Shown here piece after piece: positions 1 through 7,650 of a stretch of 60,063 bases of DNA (its first letter is position 1; every line of letters begins with the position of its first letter). This DNA comes from an uncultured Acidaminococcus sp. (lineage in GTDB: Bacteria; Bacillota; Negativicutes; Acidaminococcales; Acidaminococcaceae). Below the pieces are notes generated by a model. That model ran no database searches. It saw only the letters and a program-made list of their open reading frames with translations, and was not told where the DNA came from. Made by a program: the position numbers and the translations under genes. The stretch lies in the NCBI GenBank assembly GCA_905213155.1, contig CAJMHI010000004.1, positions 1-60,063 on the forward strand. The letters run 5' to 3'.

Positions 1-62
1 CACAGAATCTAAAGAAAGGAAAATGGTGATTTTGCTTCTGTAATTATCATACAAGACAAATT

Positions 63-1394
63 ATGAGCATGCCCACAAAACAAGACGCCATTAAACTGTT
101 GGATGTTTTTGACCCGGAGATGGCGGGCTTGCTGCATCGGGAAGAACGGCGGCAGTTTGAAACCATTGGCTTAATTGCTTCAGAAAATGTGGCTTCACCA
201 CTTAGTACCTGCCTGGAAGGATCTGTTTTCACCAATAAAAATACAGAAGGCTACCCTGGAAAACGGTTTGTAGGTGGCTGCGAACTGGCAGATCAGGCCG
301 AGCTTTTGGCGCTGGAACGGGTAAAAAAGGTCTTTGGTGCCGAACATGCCAATATCCAGTCTGGGAATGCGACTATTGCAAACTGTGCCGTGCTGACCGG
401 CCTTTTGGAACGGGGGGATACGTTTCTGGGACTAACGTTGGACAATGGTGGGCACCTTAGCCATGGAGCCAAGTTTCATTACAGTGGACGGGAATTTAAG
501 GCTTACCATTATGGCGTCAACAAAGAAACAGAACGGATTGATATGGAGCAGGTGCGGCAAATGGCACTGCAATATCATCCCAAACTGATTGTAACCGGGG
601 CTTCTTCCTATCCTCGTGCCATTGACTATGCGGCCTTCCGCAAGATTTGCGATGAAGTAGGGGCCTATTTTTGGGTGGATTGTGCCCATGATATTGGACT
701 GATTGCGGGCGGCGCTATCCCAAGCCCAGTACCCTATGCGGATGTGGTGACGTTTTCTACCCAGAAAACTTTACGGGGGCCGCGGGGATGCGGTGTGATT
801 CTCTGTAAGGAAGCATTGGGTAAACAAATTGATCGCGGCGTATTTCCACGGATACAGGGAGGCCCCAAAGGGGATATGCTAGCGGCAAGAGGCGTACTGT
901 TCTTGGAACTCTTGCAACCGGAGTTTAAGGCATATGCACAGCAGGTTGTCAAAAATGCGGCAGCATTGGCAAAGGGCTGTGCGGATGAAGGCATGCGTCT
1001 CATTACCGGCGGGACAGATACCCATATGGTTATGCTGGATGTAACGCCTGTGATTGATAACGGACAGGTTGCAGAAACTCTGCTCGCCAGCGTAGGCATT
1101 ATTACCAATAAAAATATGATCCCGTATGATACCTTGCCCCCCAGCCTGGGCAGTGGATTGCGAATTGGGTCTCCCACCATGACCACTCGGGGCGCTAAGG
1201 AAGCGGAACTATATGAAATTGGGCGTCTTCTGGGTAAAGTGTTGAAAAATAAGGATAATGCAGCGGTACTGGAGCAAGTGAAAAAAGAAGTCTACCAAAT
1301 CGCCACCAGTCATCCCATGTTTTCCAGTGAATGGGCACCAGCGGTGATTCGGGAAGAATTTGATAAGATGTACTGCCACTTACGGTATGAATAA
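63..1394 (+). CDS. serine hydroxymethyltransferase-like PLP enzyme (divergent GlyA paralogue)
   Basis: The 443-aa product aligns by eye along its whole length with GlyA (usual length about 415-430), which moves the serine one-carbon unit to tetrahydrofolate. Retained are the IASEN segment, the EGYPGKR region with its catalytic Glu, the GGHLSHG His, the PLP-contact Asp and His in VDCAHDIG, the Schiff-base Lys in TQKTLRGPRG and the Arg of GLRIGSP. Changed relative to E. coli GlyA numbering: Tyr55 to Asn (NKNTEG), Tyr65 to Val (KRFVGG), the 97-99 phosphate-cup SGS to NAT, and His228 before the Lys to Gln. Fold and PLP use are therefore likely, but serine/THF specificity is uncertain. An aldolase or an alpha-methylserine-type activity are alternatives. 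Two start codons lie at 63 and 69 with no good ribosome-binding site. The 3' end converges on the formate channel gene. Confidence 0.85.
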   Translation: MSMPTKQDAIKLLDVFDPEMAGLLHREERRQFETIGLIASENVASPLSTCLEGSVFTNKNTEGYPGKRFVGGCELADQAELLALERVKKVFGAEHANIQSGNATIANCAVLTGLLERGDTFLGLTLDNGGHLSHGAKFHYSGREFKAYHYGVNKETERIDMEQVRQMALQYHPKLIVTGASSYPRAIDYAAFRKICDEVGAYFWVDCAHDIGLIAGGAIPSPVPYADVVTFSTQKTLRGPRGCGVILCKEALGKQIDRGVFPRIQGGPKGDMLAARGVLFLELLQPEFKAYAQQVVKNAAALAKGCADEGMRLITGGTDTHMVMLDVTPVIDNGQVAETLLASVGIITNKNMIPYDTLPPSLGSGLRIGSPTMTTRGAKEAELYEIGRLLGKVLKNKDNAAVLEQVKKEVYQIATSHPMFSSEWAPAVIREEFDKMYCHLRYE

Positions 1395-1398
1395 ATCA

Positions 1399-1440
1399 AA
1401 CGGGCTGTGAAGAACTTACTTTGGTTCTTCACAGCCCGTT
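1399..1440 (-). terminator. intrinsic terminator between convergent genes
   Basis: A perfect 17-bp inverted repeat (1399-1415 with 1424-1440) encloses an 8-nt loop. Read on the minus strand the stem is followed by a T-rich stretch, so it best ends the hutD-channel transcript. On the plus strand no T-run follows, but the stem may still slow transcription from the GlyA-like gene. Confidence 0.85.
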
Positions 1441-1460
1441 GTGCTAGTGCCAATTGTACG

Positions 1461-2087
1461 TTAGTTAGAAGTCCTGACCAGGCGGACACCGCTATAGGCC
1501 AAGATGCCGCCGCAGATGTTGCCGCAGGTGATGATAAGGATGCGGAGCAAGGCATTTCCGTCCATCGCTCCTGCCATAAAGTAATAAAACATATCGGCTA
1601 TGCAGTGTTCATAGCCGCTGAGGATAAATACAATCACACCAAAAAAGATTGCTAAGTATTTCCCCAGCTCCAAGGGAAACTGTTTATACCCTTCTACTGC
1701 CAAAAAGACAAAGATATTGCAGAAGATCCCCAGGATAAAAAGGGACAGCAGGGTATCGCTGTTTTTTACTTGTACAAGGGCCTGCGCAGAGGCCGTACTT
1801 CCACTAAAAAGACGGGTCTGCCGGATCAGAAAGGCAACCAGTCCGGTGCCAGCAAAATTGCCGCACCAGATGATACCATATTCCCAGTAGTCTTTCCAAG
1901 AACGTTCTCGTGCATAGCACACTTTGCCGGTAAATAGATGAAAGTTGCATTCGCAAATGGTAAAAAGCCCTACGCAGAATAAGATTGCGCCCAATACTTT
2001 ATTAGTTTGTGCCACATAGGCGGCGCCGCCTAGTCCAATCGCAAAGCCGGCGCAGAGTGCAGAAAGAAAAAGCCGAAAAGGATGCAT
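1461..2087 (-). CDS. formate/nitrite transporter (FNT) family channel, short form
   Basis: A 208-aa polytopic protein with about six membrane helices. FNT hallmarks are visible: HLFTGKV after the second helix, WCGNFAG, SGYEHCIADMFYY carrying the pore His equivalent to FocA His209, and the late GNICGG. FNT pentamers pass formate, nitrite or hydrosulfide. At 208 aa it is much shorter than FocA (about 285) and lacks most of the N-terminal cytoplasmic helix, and the usual IAN after the His is IAD. It starts 3 nt after the hutD stop, so the two are co-transcribed. The divergent genes make formate from formiminoglutamate, so formate export is the most economical role. This substrate is inferred from context. 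Confidence 0.88.
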   Translation of the reverse strand: MHPFRLFLSALCAGFAIGLGGAAYVAQTNKVLGAILFCVGLFTICECNFHLFTGKVCYARERSWKDYWEYGIIWCGNFAGTGLVAFLIRQTRLFSGSTASAQALVQVKNSDTLLSLFILGIFCNIFVFLAVEGYKQFPLELGKYLAIFFGVIVFILSGYEHCIADMFYYFMAGAMDGNALLRILIITCGNICGGILAYSGVRLVRTSN

Positions 2088-2090
2088 GGG

Positions 2091-2651
2091 TTACTGTACC
2101 GTAATAAAAAGAACCGGAGCTTCTTGTGGCAGGGTCAGGGTTCCGGGATCATCAGCAGAAAGAACATACAAGGTGTCGGGTGCTAACGCCGTTCCAGAAA
2201 GGGTGGCGCCCTTAAGCATTTCCGCAGTCAGGAAGGGGACGTACACAAACCGATAGGGCGCTACAGGAAGCGTAGTACTTGTTGCCAATTTGTCGCAGGT
2301 TGCCCGCAGCCCTTTTTTGGTCATGACGTTAAAATCCACGGCTTTGCCTACGGAATGGGTATGCCAGGCTCCGTCAAAAAAGGCCAGTTCCAAAGGCTTT
2401 AAGGTGACTGTACGATTGTTATCTTCCGGAAATGTTAAAGTAAATCCTCCCTTTAACGGGGTGATGATCCGGTTGTAGTCCGGGAGTAAAGTAAAATCAG
2501 ATGCTTCTAAATCCACGGTTGCGGAGCTGATACGAATGGTAAATTCCCGCTTTGCATAGGATCCTGTGGCGGGTGCTAAATAAAATTCCGTGGTGGTACC
2601 GCCGGACCACTGGGTGGTCACAGCCTTTGTACGGGGAATACAGGTAATCAT
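2091..2651 (-). CDS. hutD: HutD family protein (histidine utilisation)
   Basis: A 186-aa cupin-like protein matching HutD: an early WSGGTTTEF segment, SDFTLLPDYNR in the middle and the FDGAWHTH...VDFNVMTKKG signature. HutD accompanies histidine-degradation (hut) genes, where it is thought to moderate the pathway, possibly by binding an intermediate such as formiminoglutamate or urocanate; its exact biochemical role is unsettled. The ATG follows a strong AAGGAGG at 7 nt. It is divergent from the formiminoglutamate genes, which supports a hut role, although hutH, hutU and hutI are not in this window. Confidence 0.88.
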   Translation of the reverse strand: MITCIPRTKAVTTQWSGGTTTEFYLAPATGSYAKREFTIRISSATVDLEASDFTLLPDYNRIITPLKGGFTLTFPEDNNRTVTLKPLELAFFDGAWHTHSVGKAVDFNVMTKKGLRATCDKLATSTTLPVAPYRFVYVPFLTAEMLKGATLSGTALAPDTLYVLSADDPGTLTLPQEAPVLFITVQ

Positions 2652-2851
2652 AGGAATGCCTCCTTAGCTGGTGTGCTGGTATTTTCCCTCATGCTAGGAA
2701 AATAGCGTCAAAAAAAGGTCAAAAAATAAATATTTAAAGAAATCTTGAGCGCAGACGTTTTTTTGGCGACGGCATCTTATTATAATAAAAACAAGGATAG
2801 GGTATGCCCTTTGTCCTTAAATGAAAAACAAGACTTTATGGAGGTGCCAAA
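2652..2851. promoter_or_regulatory. divergent promoter region hutD / ftcD
   Basis: This A/T-rich 200-nt gap separates the divergent operons. A perfect TATAAT lies at 2781-2786 for the plus strand, with only a T-run (about 2758-2763) at the -35 distance. An imperfect hairpin (AAGGA...TCCTT flanking GGG...CCC, about 2793-2818) sits in the ftcD leader. On the minus strand, TTGAC-type elements occur around 2700-2720. A shared regulator is likely but no clear operator was found. Confidence 0.45.
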
Positions 2852-3757
2852 ATGGCAAGAAAGTTAGTTGAGTTTGTTCCGAATTTTAGCGAAGGCCGGG
2901 ATAAGGCAAAGGTTGAAAAAATCGTTGACGAAGCCCGTAAAATCAAAGGCTTGAAGATTTTGGATTACTCCAGCGACGAAGACCATAACCGCAGTGTGGT
3001 TACCCTTATTGGCACCCCGGAAGCGGTTACGGAAGCTGCCATCAATATGGCCAAGGTTGCCGTTGACCTGATTGATATGCGTACCCATCACGGCGCACAT
3101 CCCCGCTTTGGTGCTGTGGACGTAGTGCCTTTTACCCCGGTGATGGGCGTGACCATGGAAGAATGCGTTAAAATTGCTAACGATGTGGGCAAGGCCTATG
3201 GAGAAATGGGCATCCCCGTGTATCTGTATGAAGATGCTGCTACCAGACCGGAACGGCAGAACCTGGCAGCTGTGCGGAAAGGCCAGTATGAAGGCTTCTT
3301 TGAAAAAATCAAGGATCCGGATTGGAAACCAGATTATGGTCCGGCTGTGATGAACGAAAAATCCGGCTGCTCTGCTGTAGGCGCACGTGTCCCACTGGTG
3401 GCTTTCAACGTAAACCTGCATTGCAGCGACAAAGCTGTGGCGGATGCCATTGCCAAGAAAGTCCGGAACATCGGCGGCGGCCTGCACTTCGTTAAGGCTA
3501 TGGGCGTGAAATTAGAAGAACGGAACCAGGTACAGGTTTCCATGAACCTGGTGAACTACGAAAAGTCCGCTGTGTACCAAGCCTTTGAAATGATTAAAAT
3601 GGAAGCCCGTCGCTATGGCGTATCCATTGCCGGCAGCGAAATCATCGGGACCGTTCCCATGAAAGCCCTGCTGATGGCAGCGGAATATTATCTGCAGATT
3701 GAAAACTTCAATATGGATGAGATCCTGGAAAAACGTCTGCTGGATATGGAAGAATAA
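2852..3757 (+). CDS. ftcD: glutamate formimidoyltransferase
   Basis: A 301-aa enzyme that moves the formimino group of N-formimino-L-glutamate to tetrahydrofolate, giving glutamate and 5-formimino-THF. It corresponds to the N-terminal transferase half of mammalian FTCD: VEFVPNFSEGRD at the start, DYSSDEDHNRSV and THHGAHPRFGAVD with the catalytic-region His residues, then LYEDAATRPERQNLA and the C-terminal subdomain ending in SEIIGTVPMKAL. The cyclodeaminase half is a separate gene two positions downstream, as in other bacteria with split FTCD. It is preceded by GGAGG at 8 nt. It begins the ftcD-fhs-fchA operon, the THF route of histidine degradation. Confidence 0.95.
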   Translation: MARKLVEFVPNFSEGRDKAKVEKIVDEARKIKGLKILDYSSDEDHNRSVVTLIGTPEAVTEAAINMAKVAVDLIDMRTHHGAHPRFGAVDVVPFTPVMGVTMEECVKIANDVGKAYGEMGIPVYLYEDAATRPERQNLAAVRKGQYEGFFEKIKDPDWKPDYGPAVMNEKSGCSAVGARVPLVAFNVNLHCSDKAVADAIAKKVRNIGGGLHFVKAMGVKLEERNQVQVSMNLVNYEKSAVYQAFEMIKMEARRYGVSIAGSEIIGTVPMKALLMAAEYYLQIENFNMDEILEKRLLDMEE

Positions 3758-3789
3758 CCAGACGGCCATAAGTTGTAAGGAGGAAAAGT

Positions 3790-5460
3790 ATGCTCAGCGA
3801 TATTGAGATTGCACAAAAAAATGTGATGGAGCCTATCAGCAAAATTGCTGATGAACTGGGACTTCTGCCTGAAGAGACTGAACAGTACGGTCATTATAAA
3901 GCCAAATTGTCCCTGAATGTTTTGAAACGTCTGGAAAACCGGCCCAATGGTAAATTGGTTCTGGTGACCGCTATTATCCCGACACCGGCCGGTGAAGGCA
4001 AATCCACCACCAGCATCGGGCTGGCAGATGCGCTGCGGAAAATCGGGAAAAAGTCCATCGTGGCACTGCGGGAACCTTCCCTGGGGCCAGTCTTTGGTAT
4101 TAAAGGCGGCGCTGCCGGTGGCGGCTACGCCCAAGTGGTGCCTATGGATGATATTAACTTGCACTTTACAGGTGATATGCATGCGATTACCGCTGCCAAT
4201 AACCTGCTCAGCGCTATGATTGATAACCATATTCACCAGGGCAACCAACTGCGCCTGGATGCCCGTCAGATTACCTGGCGTCGTGTCATGGATATGAACG
4301 ACCGGGCTCTGCGGAATGTGGTCGTAGGATTGGGCGGCAAAGTCTGTGGCTTCCCCCGGCAGGATTCCTTTACTATCACTGTGGCCAGTGAAATCATGGC
4401 CATCCTTTGCCTGGCTAAAGACCTGGAAGACCTGAAAGAACGCTTTGGCCGTATTGTGATCGGCTGCGATTTGGATGGCAATCCGGTGCATGTACACCAG
4501 CTGGGCTGCGAAGGCGCCATGGCTATGCTGATGAAAGATGCCATTAAGCCGAACCTGGTACAGACTTTGGAACATACCCCTGCCATCATTCACGGCGGGC
4601 CTTTCGCCAATATTGCCCACGGATGCAATTCCATCATGGCCACCAAGATGGCTCTGAAATTGGGAGATATCACCGTAACGGAAGCCGGCTTTGGTGCTGA
4701 CCTGGGGGCAGAAAAATTCATCGATATCAAATGCCACTATGCCGGACTGTATCCGGATGCAGTAGTGATTGTTGCTACGATTCGGGCACTTAAGATGCAC
4801 GGCGGAGTTGCCAAAGCTGACCTGTCTAAAGAAAACGTGCAGGCGCTCAGCGACGGCTTCTCCAACCTGGCTAAACAAGTGGAAAATATGCGGCAATTTG
4901 GTCTGCCCGTGCTGGTAGCCATCAACAAATTTGCTACCGATACCCCTGCAGAAATCGACATGCTACTGCAAAAATGTGCCAGCTACGGCGTAGAAGTAAC
5001 GCTGAACGAAAGCTGGGAAAAAGGCGGCAACGGTGGTGTGGATATGGCGACCAAACTGGTGGGGATCTTGGAAGGAGCCAAACCTAAGAAGACCGAGCTG
5101 TATGATGTCAATGACTCCATTCCTGCTAAACTCACGGCCATCGTGACGAAAGTATATGGTGGCGACGGCGTGACCTTTAGCCCCAATGCGAAAAAACAGA
5201 TTAAACAGCTGGAAGATTGGGGACTGGATAAATTGCCTGTGTGCGTAGCTAAAACCCAGTATTCTTTAAGCGACAATCCGGCCCTTCTGGGGGCTCCCAA
5301 AGGCTTTAAGATCAATGTACAAGATGTGCGGGTTTCTAACGGCGCTGGCTTTATCGTGTGCCAGACCAGTAACATCATGGTGATGCCCGGCCTGCCCAAA
5401 CATCCGGCAGCGCTCAATATGGACATTGACAACAGCGGCAAGATTACCGGTTTGTTCTAA
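3790..5460 (+). CDS. fhs: formate--tetrahydrofolate ligase
   Basis: A 556-aa protein of normal family length. It interconverts formate + ATP + THF with 10-formyl-THF + ADP + Pi. Visible are the P-loop TPAGEGKSTT near residue 70, REPSLGPVFGIKGGAAGGG, DMHAITAANNL, and the C-terminal MPGLPKHPAA. An AAGGAGG lies upstream. Placed between ftcD and fchA, it probably runs in reverse, making ATP and formate from formiminoglutamate-derived formyl-THF; that also fits the formate-type channel across the divergent promoter. The forward direction, feeding purine synthesis, is equally possible chemically. Confidence 0.97.
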   Translation: MLSDIEIAQKNVMEPISKIADELGLLPEETEQYGHYKAKLSLNVLKRLENRPNGKLVLVTAIIPTPAGEGKSTTSIGLADALRKIGKKSIVALREPSLGPVFGIKGGAAGGGYAQVVPMDDINLHFTGDMHAITAANNLLSAMIDNHIHQGNQLRLDARQITWRRVMDMNDRALRNVVVGLGGKVCGFPRQDSFTITVASEIMAILCLAKDLEDLKERFGRIVIGCDLDGNPVHVHQLGCEGAMAMLMKDAIKPNLVQTLEHTPAIIHGGPFANIAHGCNSIMATKMALKLGDITVTEAGFGADLGAEKFIDIKCHYAGLYPDAVVIVATIRALKMHGGVAKADLSKENVQALSDGFSNLAKQVENMRQFGLPVLVAINKFATDTPAEIDMLLQKCASYGVEVTLNESWEKGGNGGVDMATKLVGILEGAKPKKTELYDVNDSIPAKLTAIVTKVYGGDGVTFSPNAKKQIKQLEDWGLDKLPVCVAKTQYSLSDNPALLGAPKGFKINVQDVRVSNGAGFIVCQTSNIMVMPGLPKHPAALNMDIDNSGKITGLF

Positions 5461-5476
5461 GCCAGGAGGCTACAGT

Positions 5477-6097
5477 ATGGAATTACGGAAACTCACAGTT
5501 GAAGGATTTATCAATGAAACAGCTTCCTCTTCCCCTGCACCGGGGGGAGGCAGCGTGGCGGCACTGAACGCAGCTTCTTCTGCGGCCCTCATTGCCATGG
5601 TGGCAGACCTTACCATTGGCAAGGAAAAATACAAAGCCTCCGAAGAAGAAATGAAAGATATTGCCGCTAAAGCCGGAGCGCTGAAAGATCAGTTCCTCAG
5701 CCTGATTGATGAAGACAGCAATGCTTTTAACAAAATTATGGCTGCCTTTAAATTGCCAAAAGACACGGACGAAGCCAAAAAAGCCCGTTCTGCTGCTATT
5801 CAGGAAGCCACCAAGGGAGCGGCACTGGTGCCCTTTAAAGTAGGGGAAACGGCCAATACGCTGTTTGCCCTTGCCGAAGCGGTTATTCTGCGGGGCAATC
5901 CCAACGCTGTAACAGACGGTGCAGTAGCTGCCATGAATGCCCGTGCCGCAGTGCGGGGAGCGTTCCTCAACGTAAAAATTAATCTGGGCAGCATCAAGGA
6001 TCAGGTTTTTGTAGATGATTTAAAAGCTAAGATGGCTGTCATTGAAAAAGACGTAGATGCCAGAGAACAGGCCCTATTGAACAAAGTTAATCTCTAA
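5477..6097 (+). CDS. fchA: formimidoyltetrahydrofolate cyclodeaminase
   Basis: A 206-aa helical protein equal to the C-terminal half of mammalian FTCD. It converts 5-formimino-THF to 5,10-methenyl-THF with release of ammonia. The family start, ending in SSSPAPGGGSVAAL, is seen, with later SLIDEDSNAFNKIM and a GNPNAVTDGAVAAMNA segment. The start chosen is ATG 5477, 7 nt after an AGGAGG. The longer open frame from 5426 would overlap fhs and has no ribosome-binding site. It is the last gene before a strong terminator. A folD-type cyclohydrolase, needed to reach formyl-THF, is not in the window. Confidence 0.95.
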   Translation: MELRKLTVEGFINETASSSPAPGGGSVAALNAASSAALIAMVADLTIGKEKYKASEEEMKDIAAKAGALKDQFLSLIDEDSNAFNKIMAAFKLPKDTDEAKKARSAAIQEATKGAALVPFKVGETANTLFALAEAVILRGNPNAVTDGAVAAMNARAAVRGAFLNVKINLGSIKDQVFVDDLKAKMAVIEKDVDAREQALLNKVNL

Positions 6098-6103
6098 GCT
6101 ATA

Positions 6104-6138
6104 ACAAAATCCCGGGCTGCAGCAGCCCGGGATTTTGT
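6104..6138 (+). terminator. intrinsic terminator after fchA
   Basis: A near-perfect palindrome with a 17-nt arm (6104-6120) pairs with 6122-6138. Its GC-rich core CCCGGGCTGC sits inside an AAAAT/ATTTT outer stem, so the U-rich end lies in the descending arm. It starts 6 nt after the fchA stop. Confidence 0.85.
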
Positions 6139-6235
6139 GCAAGAAAAGAGGATGCATATTTTTGTCTAGGGTTTGGTATACTACTAGTAAGGAGCTTGCT
6201 GGTTATTGTTCCTAAATTGTAAGGAGGCGATGGAT

Positions 6236-7474
6236 ATGGCACTGGAAATGATCAAGAATGTATTGACGATTAAAGCCAGCGCAATCTGTACCACGGCACT
6301 GGCTGCCGTCATGCTGCTGATCGGGTATTGGGTCAAAGGGAAAAGCAATGCATTGCAGAAATACTGCATCCCTGCACCGGTCGTCGGCGGCTTTCTCTTC
6401 ATGTTTGTTACGTTTATTGGGCACCAGAGCGGAACTTTTGCGTTCAAGTTTGACACCTATTATCAGGATCCTTTCATGCTGGCATTTTTTACCACGGTGG
6501 GACTGGGCGCATCTGTTTCTCTCTTGAAAAAAGGGGGAGCGTTACTGATCGTGTACTGGCTGACGGCAGGGATCATCTCCGTTTGTCAGAACGTCATCGG
6601 TATTACCATCAGCAAAGTCATTGGCCTGGAGGCCCCTTATGCACTGCTGGCCAGTGCCATCTCCATGATTGGGGGACACGGTGCCGCCGGTGCCTATGGG
6701 AAAACATTTGTGAGCATGGGATATCCCGCAGCTTTTGAAGTAGGCATGGCGGCGGCCACCTTTGGCCTGATTTCAGCCGTGCTTTTGGGTGGGCCGTTAG
6801 GCCGCGGCCTGATTGAAAAATATCATTTGCAGCCGGATCCTACCGAAGATTTTGATACCACTGTGGAAAACGTCAATGCGGCGGATAAAGAAACCCTGTC
6901 AGGTCTTGATATTATTAAAAACGTTACCGCTATTTTGGTCTGTATGGCCATTGGCACGGTGGTTAGCGGCTGGATCGGAAAACTGATCAACATGAGCTTC
7001 CCCACCTATGTGGGCGCCATGTTTATTGCCGTGATTGTGCGAAACATTAATGAACACGCTCATTTTTACCGTTTCAGCTTTTCCCTGGTGGATGCCATTG
7101 GCGACGTAATGCTGAATTTATACTTGGCCATTGCGCTGATGACGTTAAAACTCTGGGAATTGTCCGGGCTCTTAGGCGGCGTGATTCTCGTGGTGGCAGC
7201 TCAGGTGCTCTTTATGGCGCTGGCCTGCTGGTTTGTGGTGTTCCGGGTGCTGGGACATAACTACGATGCCGCTGTGATGTGCGCCGGTCTGTGCGGCCAT
7301 GCGCTGGGAGCGACTCCTTCTGCCATTGTGAATATGACCGCCATTAAAGATAAATACGGCATGAGCCGGAAAGCCTTTATGATCGTTCCCATTGTAGGGG
7401 CCTTCCTGGTGGATGTGATCTACCAGCCCCAGACCATTGCATTTATTAAATTTTTCGTCAAAGCGCTGAAATAA
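6236..7474 (+). CDS. gltS: sodium/glutamate symporter GltS (copy 1)
   Basis: A 412-aa polytopic membrane protein of the ESS family that imports glutamate with sodium. Both inverted-repeat pore-loop signatures are clear: SMIGGHGAAGAYG near residue 150 and CAGLCGHALGATPSAIVNM near residue 365. The start at 6236 is 8 nt from AAGGAGG; the ATG at 6230 would be only 2 nt away. A TATACT at 6177-6182 may be its -10 box. It follows the formiminoglutamate operon, which releases glutamate, and fits a glutamate fermenter. A second gltS lies at 56262-57524. Confidence 0.95.
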   Translation: MALEMIKNVLTIKASAICTTALAAVMLLIGYWVKGKSNALQKYCIPAPVVGGFLFMFVTFIGHQSGTFAFKFDTYYQDPFMLAFFTTVGLGASVSLLKKGGALLIVYWLTAGIISVCQNVIGITISKVIGLEAPYALLASAISMIGGHGAAGAYGKTFVSMGYPAAFEVGMAAATFGLISAVLLGGPLGRGLIEKYHLQPDPTEDFDTTVENVNAADKETLSGLDIIKNVTAILVCMAIGTVVSGWIGKLINMSFPTYVGAMFIAVIVRNINEHAHFYRFSFSLVDAIGDVMLNLYLAIALMTLKLWELSGLLGGVILVVAAQVLFMALACWFVVFRVLGHNYDAAVMCAGLCGHALGATPSAIVNMTAIKDKYGMSRKAFMIVPIVGAFLVDVIYQPQTIAFIKFFVKALK

Positions 7475-7520
7475 GGGAATATAAAATTGAGAATTTAAGA
7501 CTGTAAGCTTTATTGACTTG

Positions 7521-7578
7521 CATATAATAACCCGTCATGATTATATAACATAACCATGACGGGTTATTATATGTTTTT
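7521..7578 (+). terminator. intrinsic terminator after gltS
   Basis: A 19-bp perfect inverted repeat (7521-7539 with 7555-7573) encloses a 15-nt A/T loop and is followed by TTTTT. It lies between convergent gltS and the NSS symporter. The stem has A/T-rich ends on both sides, so it can act in both directions. Confidence 0.88.
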
Positions 7579-7650
7579 CTGATAGGAAAATATTACGGAC
7601 TTTTTCTACTAGTTATTGTAAGTTGCTATCTATTTTTGCACAAGTCGTAT

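Noticed and set aside
23..43. Six-codon ORF upstream of the GlyA-like gene, considered as a regulatory leader peptide
   Set aside because: AAGGA is only 2 nt from its ATG, the peptide has no run of regulatory codons, and no attenuator hairpin follows.
3688..4896. Long minus-strand ORF of 402 codons opposite fhs
   Set aside because: It is a mirror of the strongly coding fhs frame, has no ribosome-binding site and its translation resembles no family.
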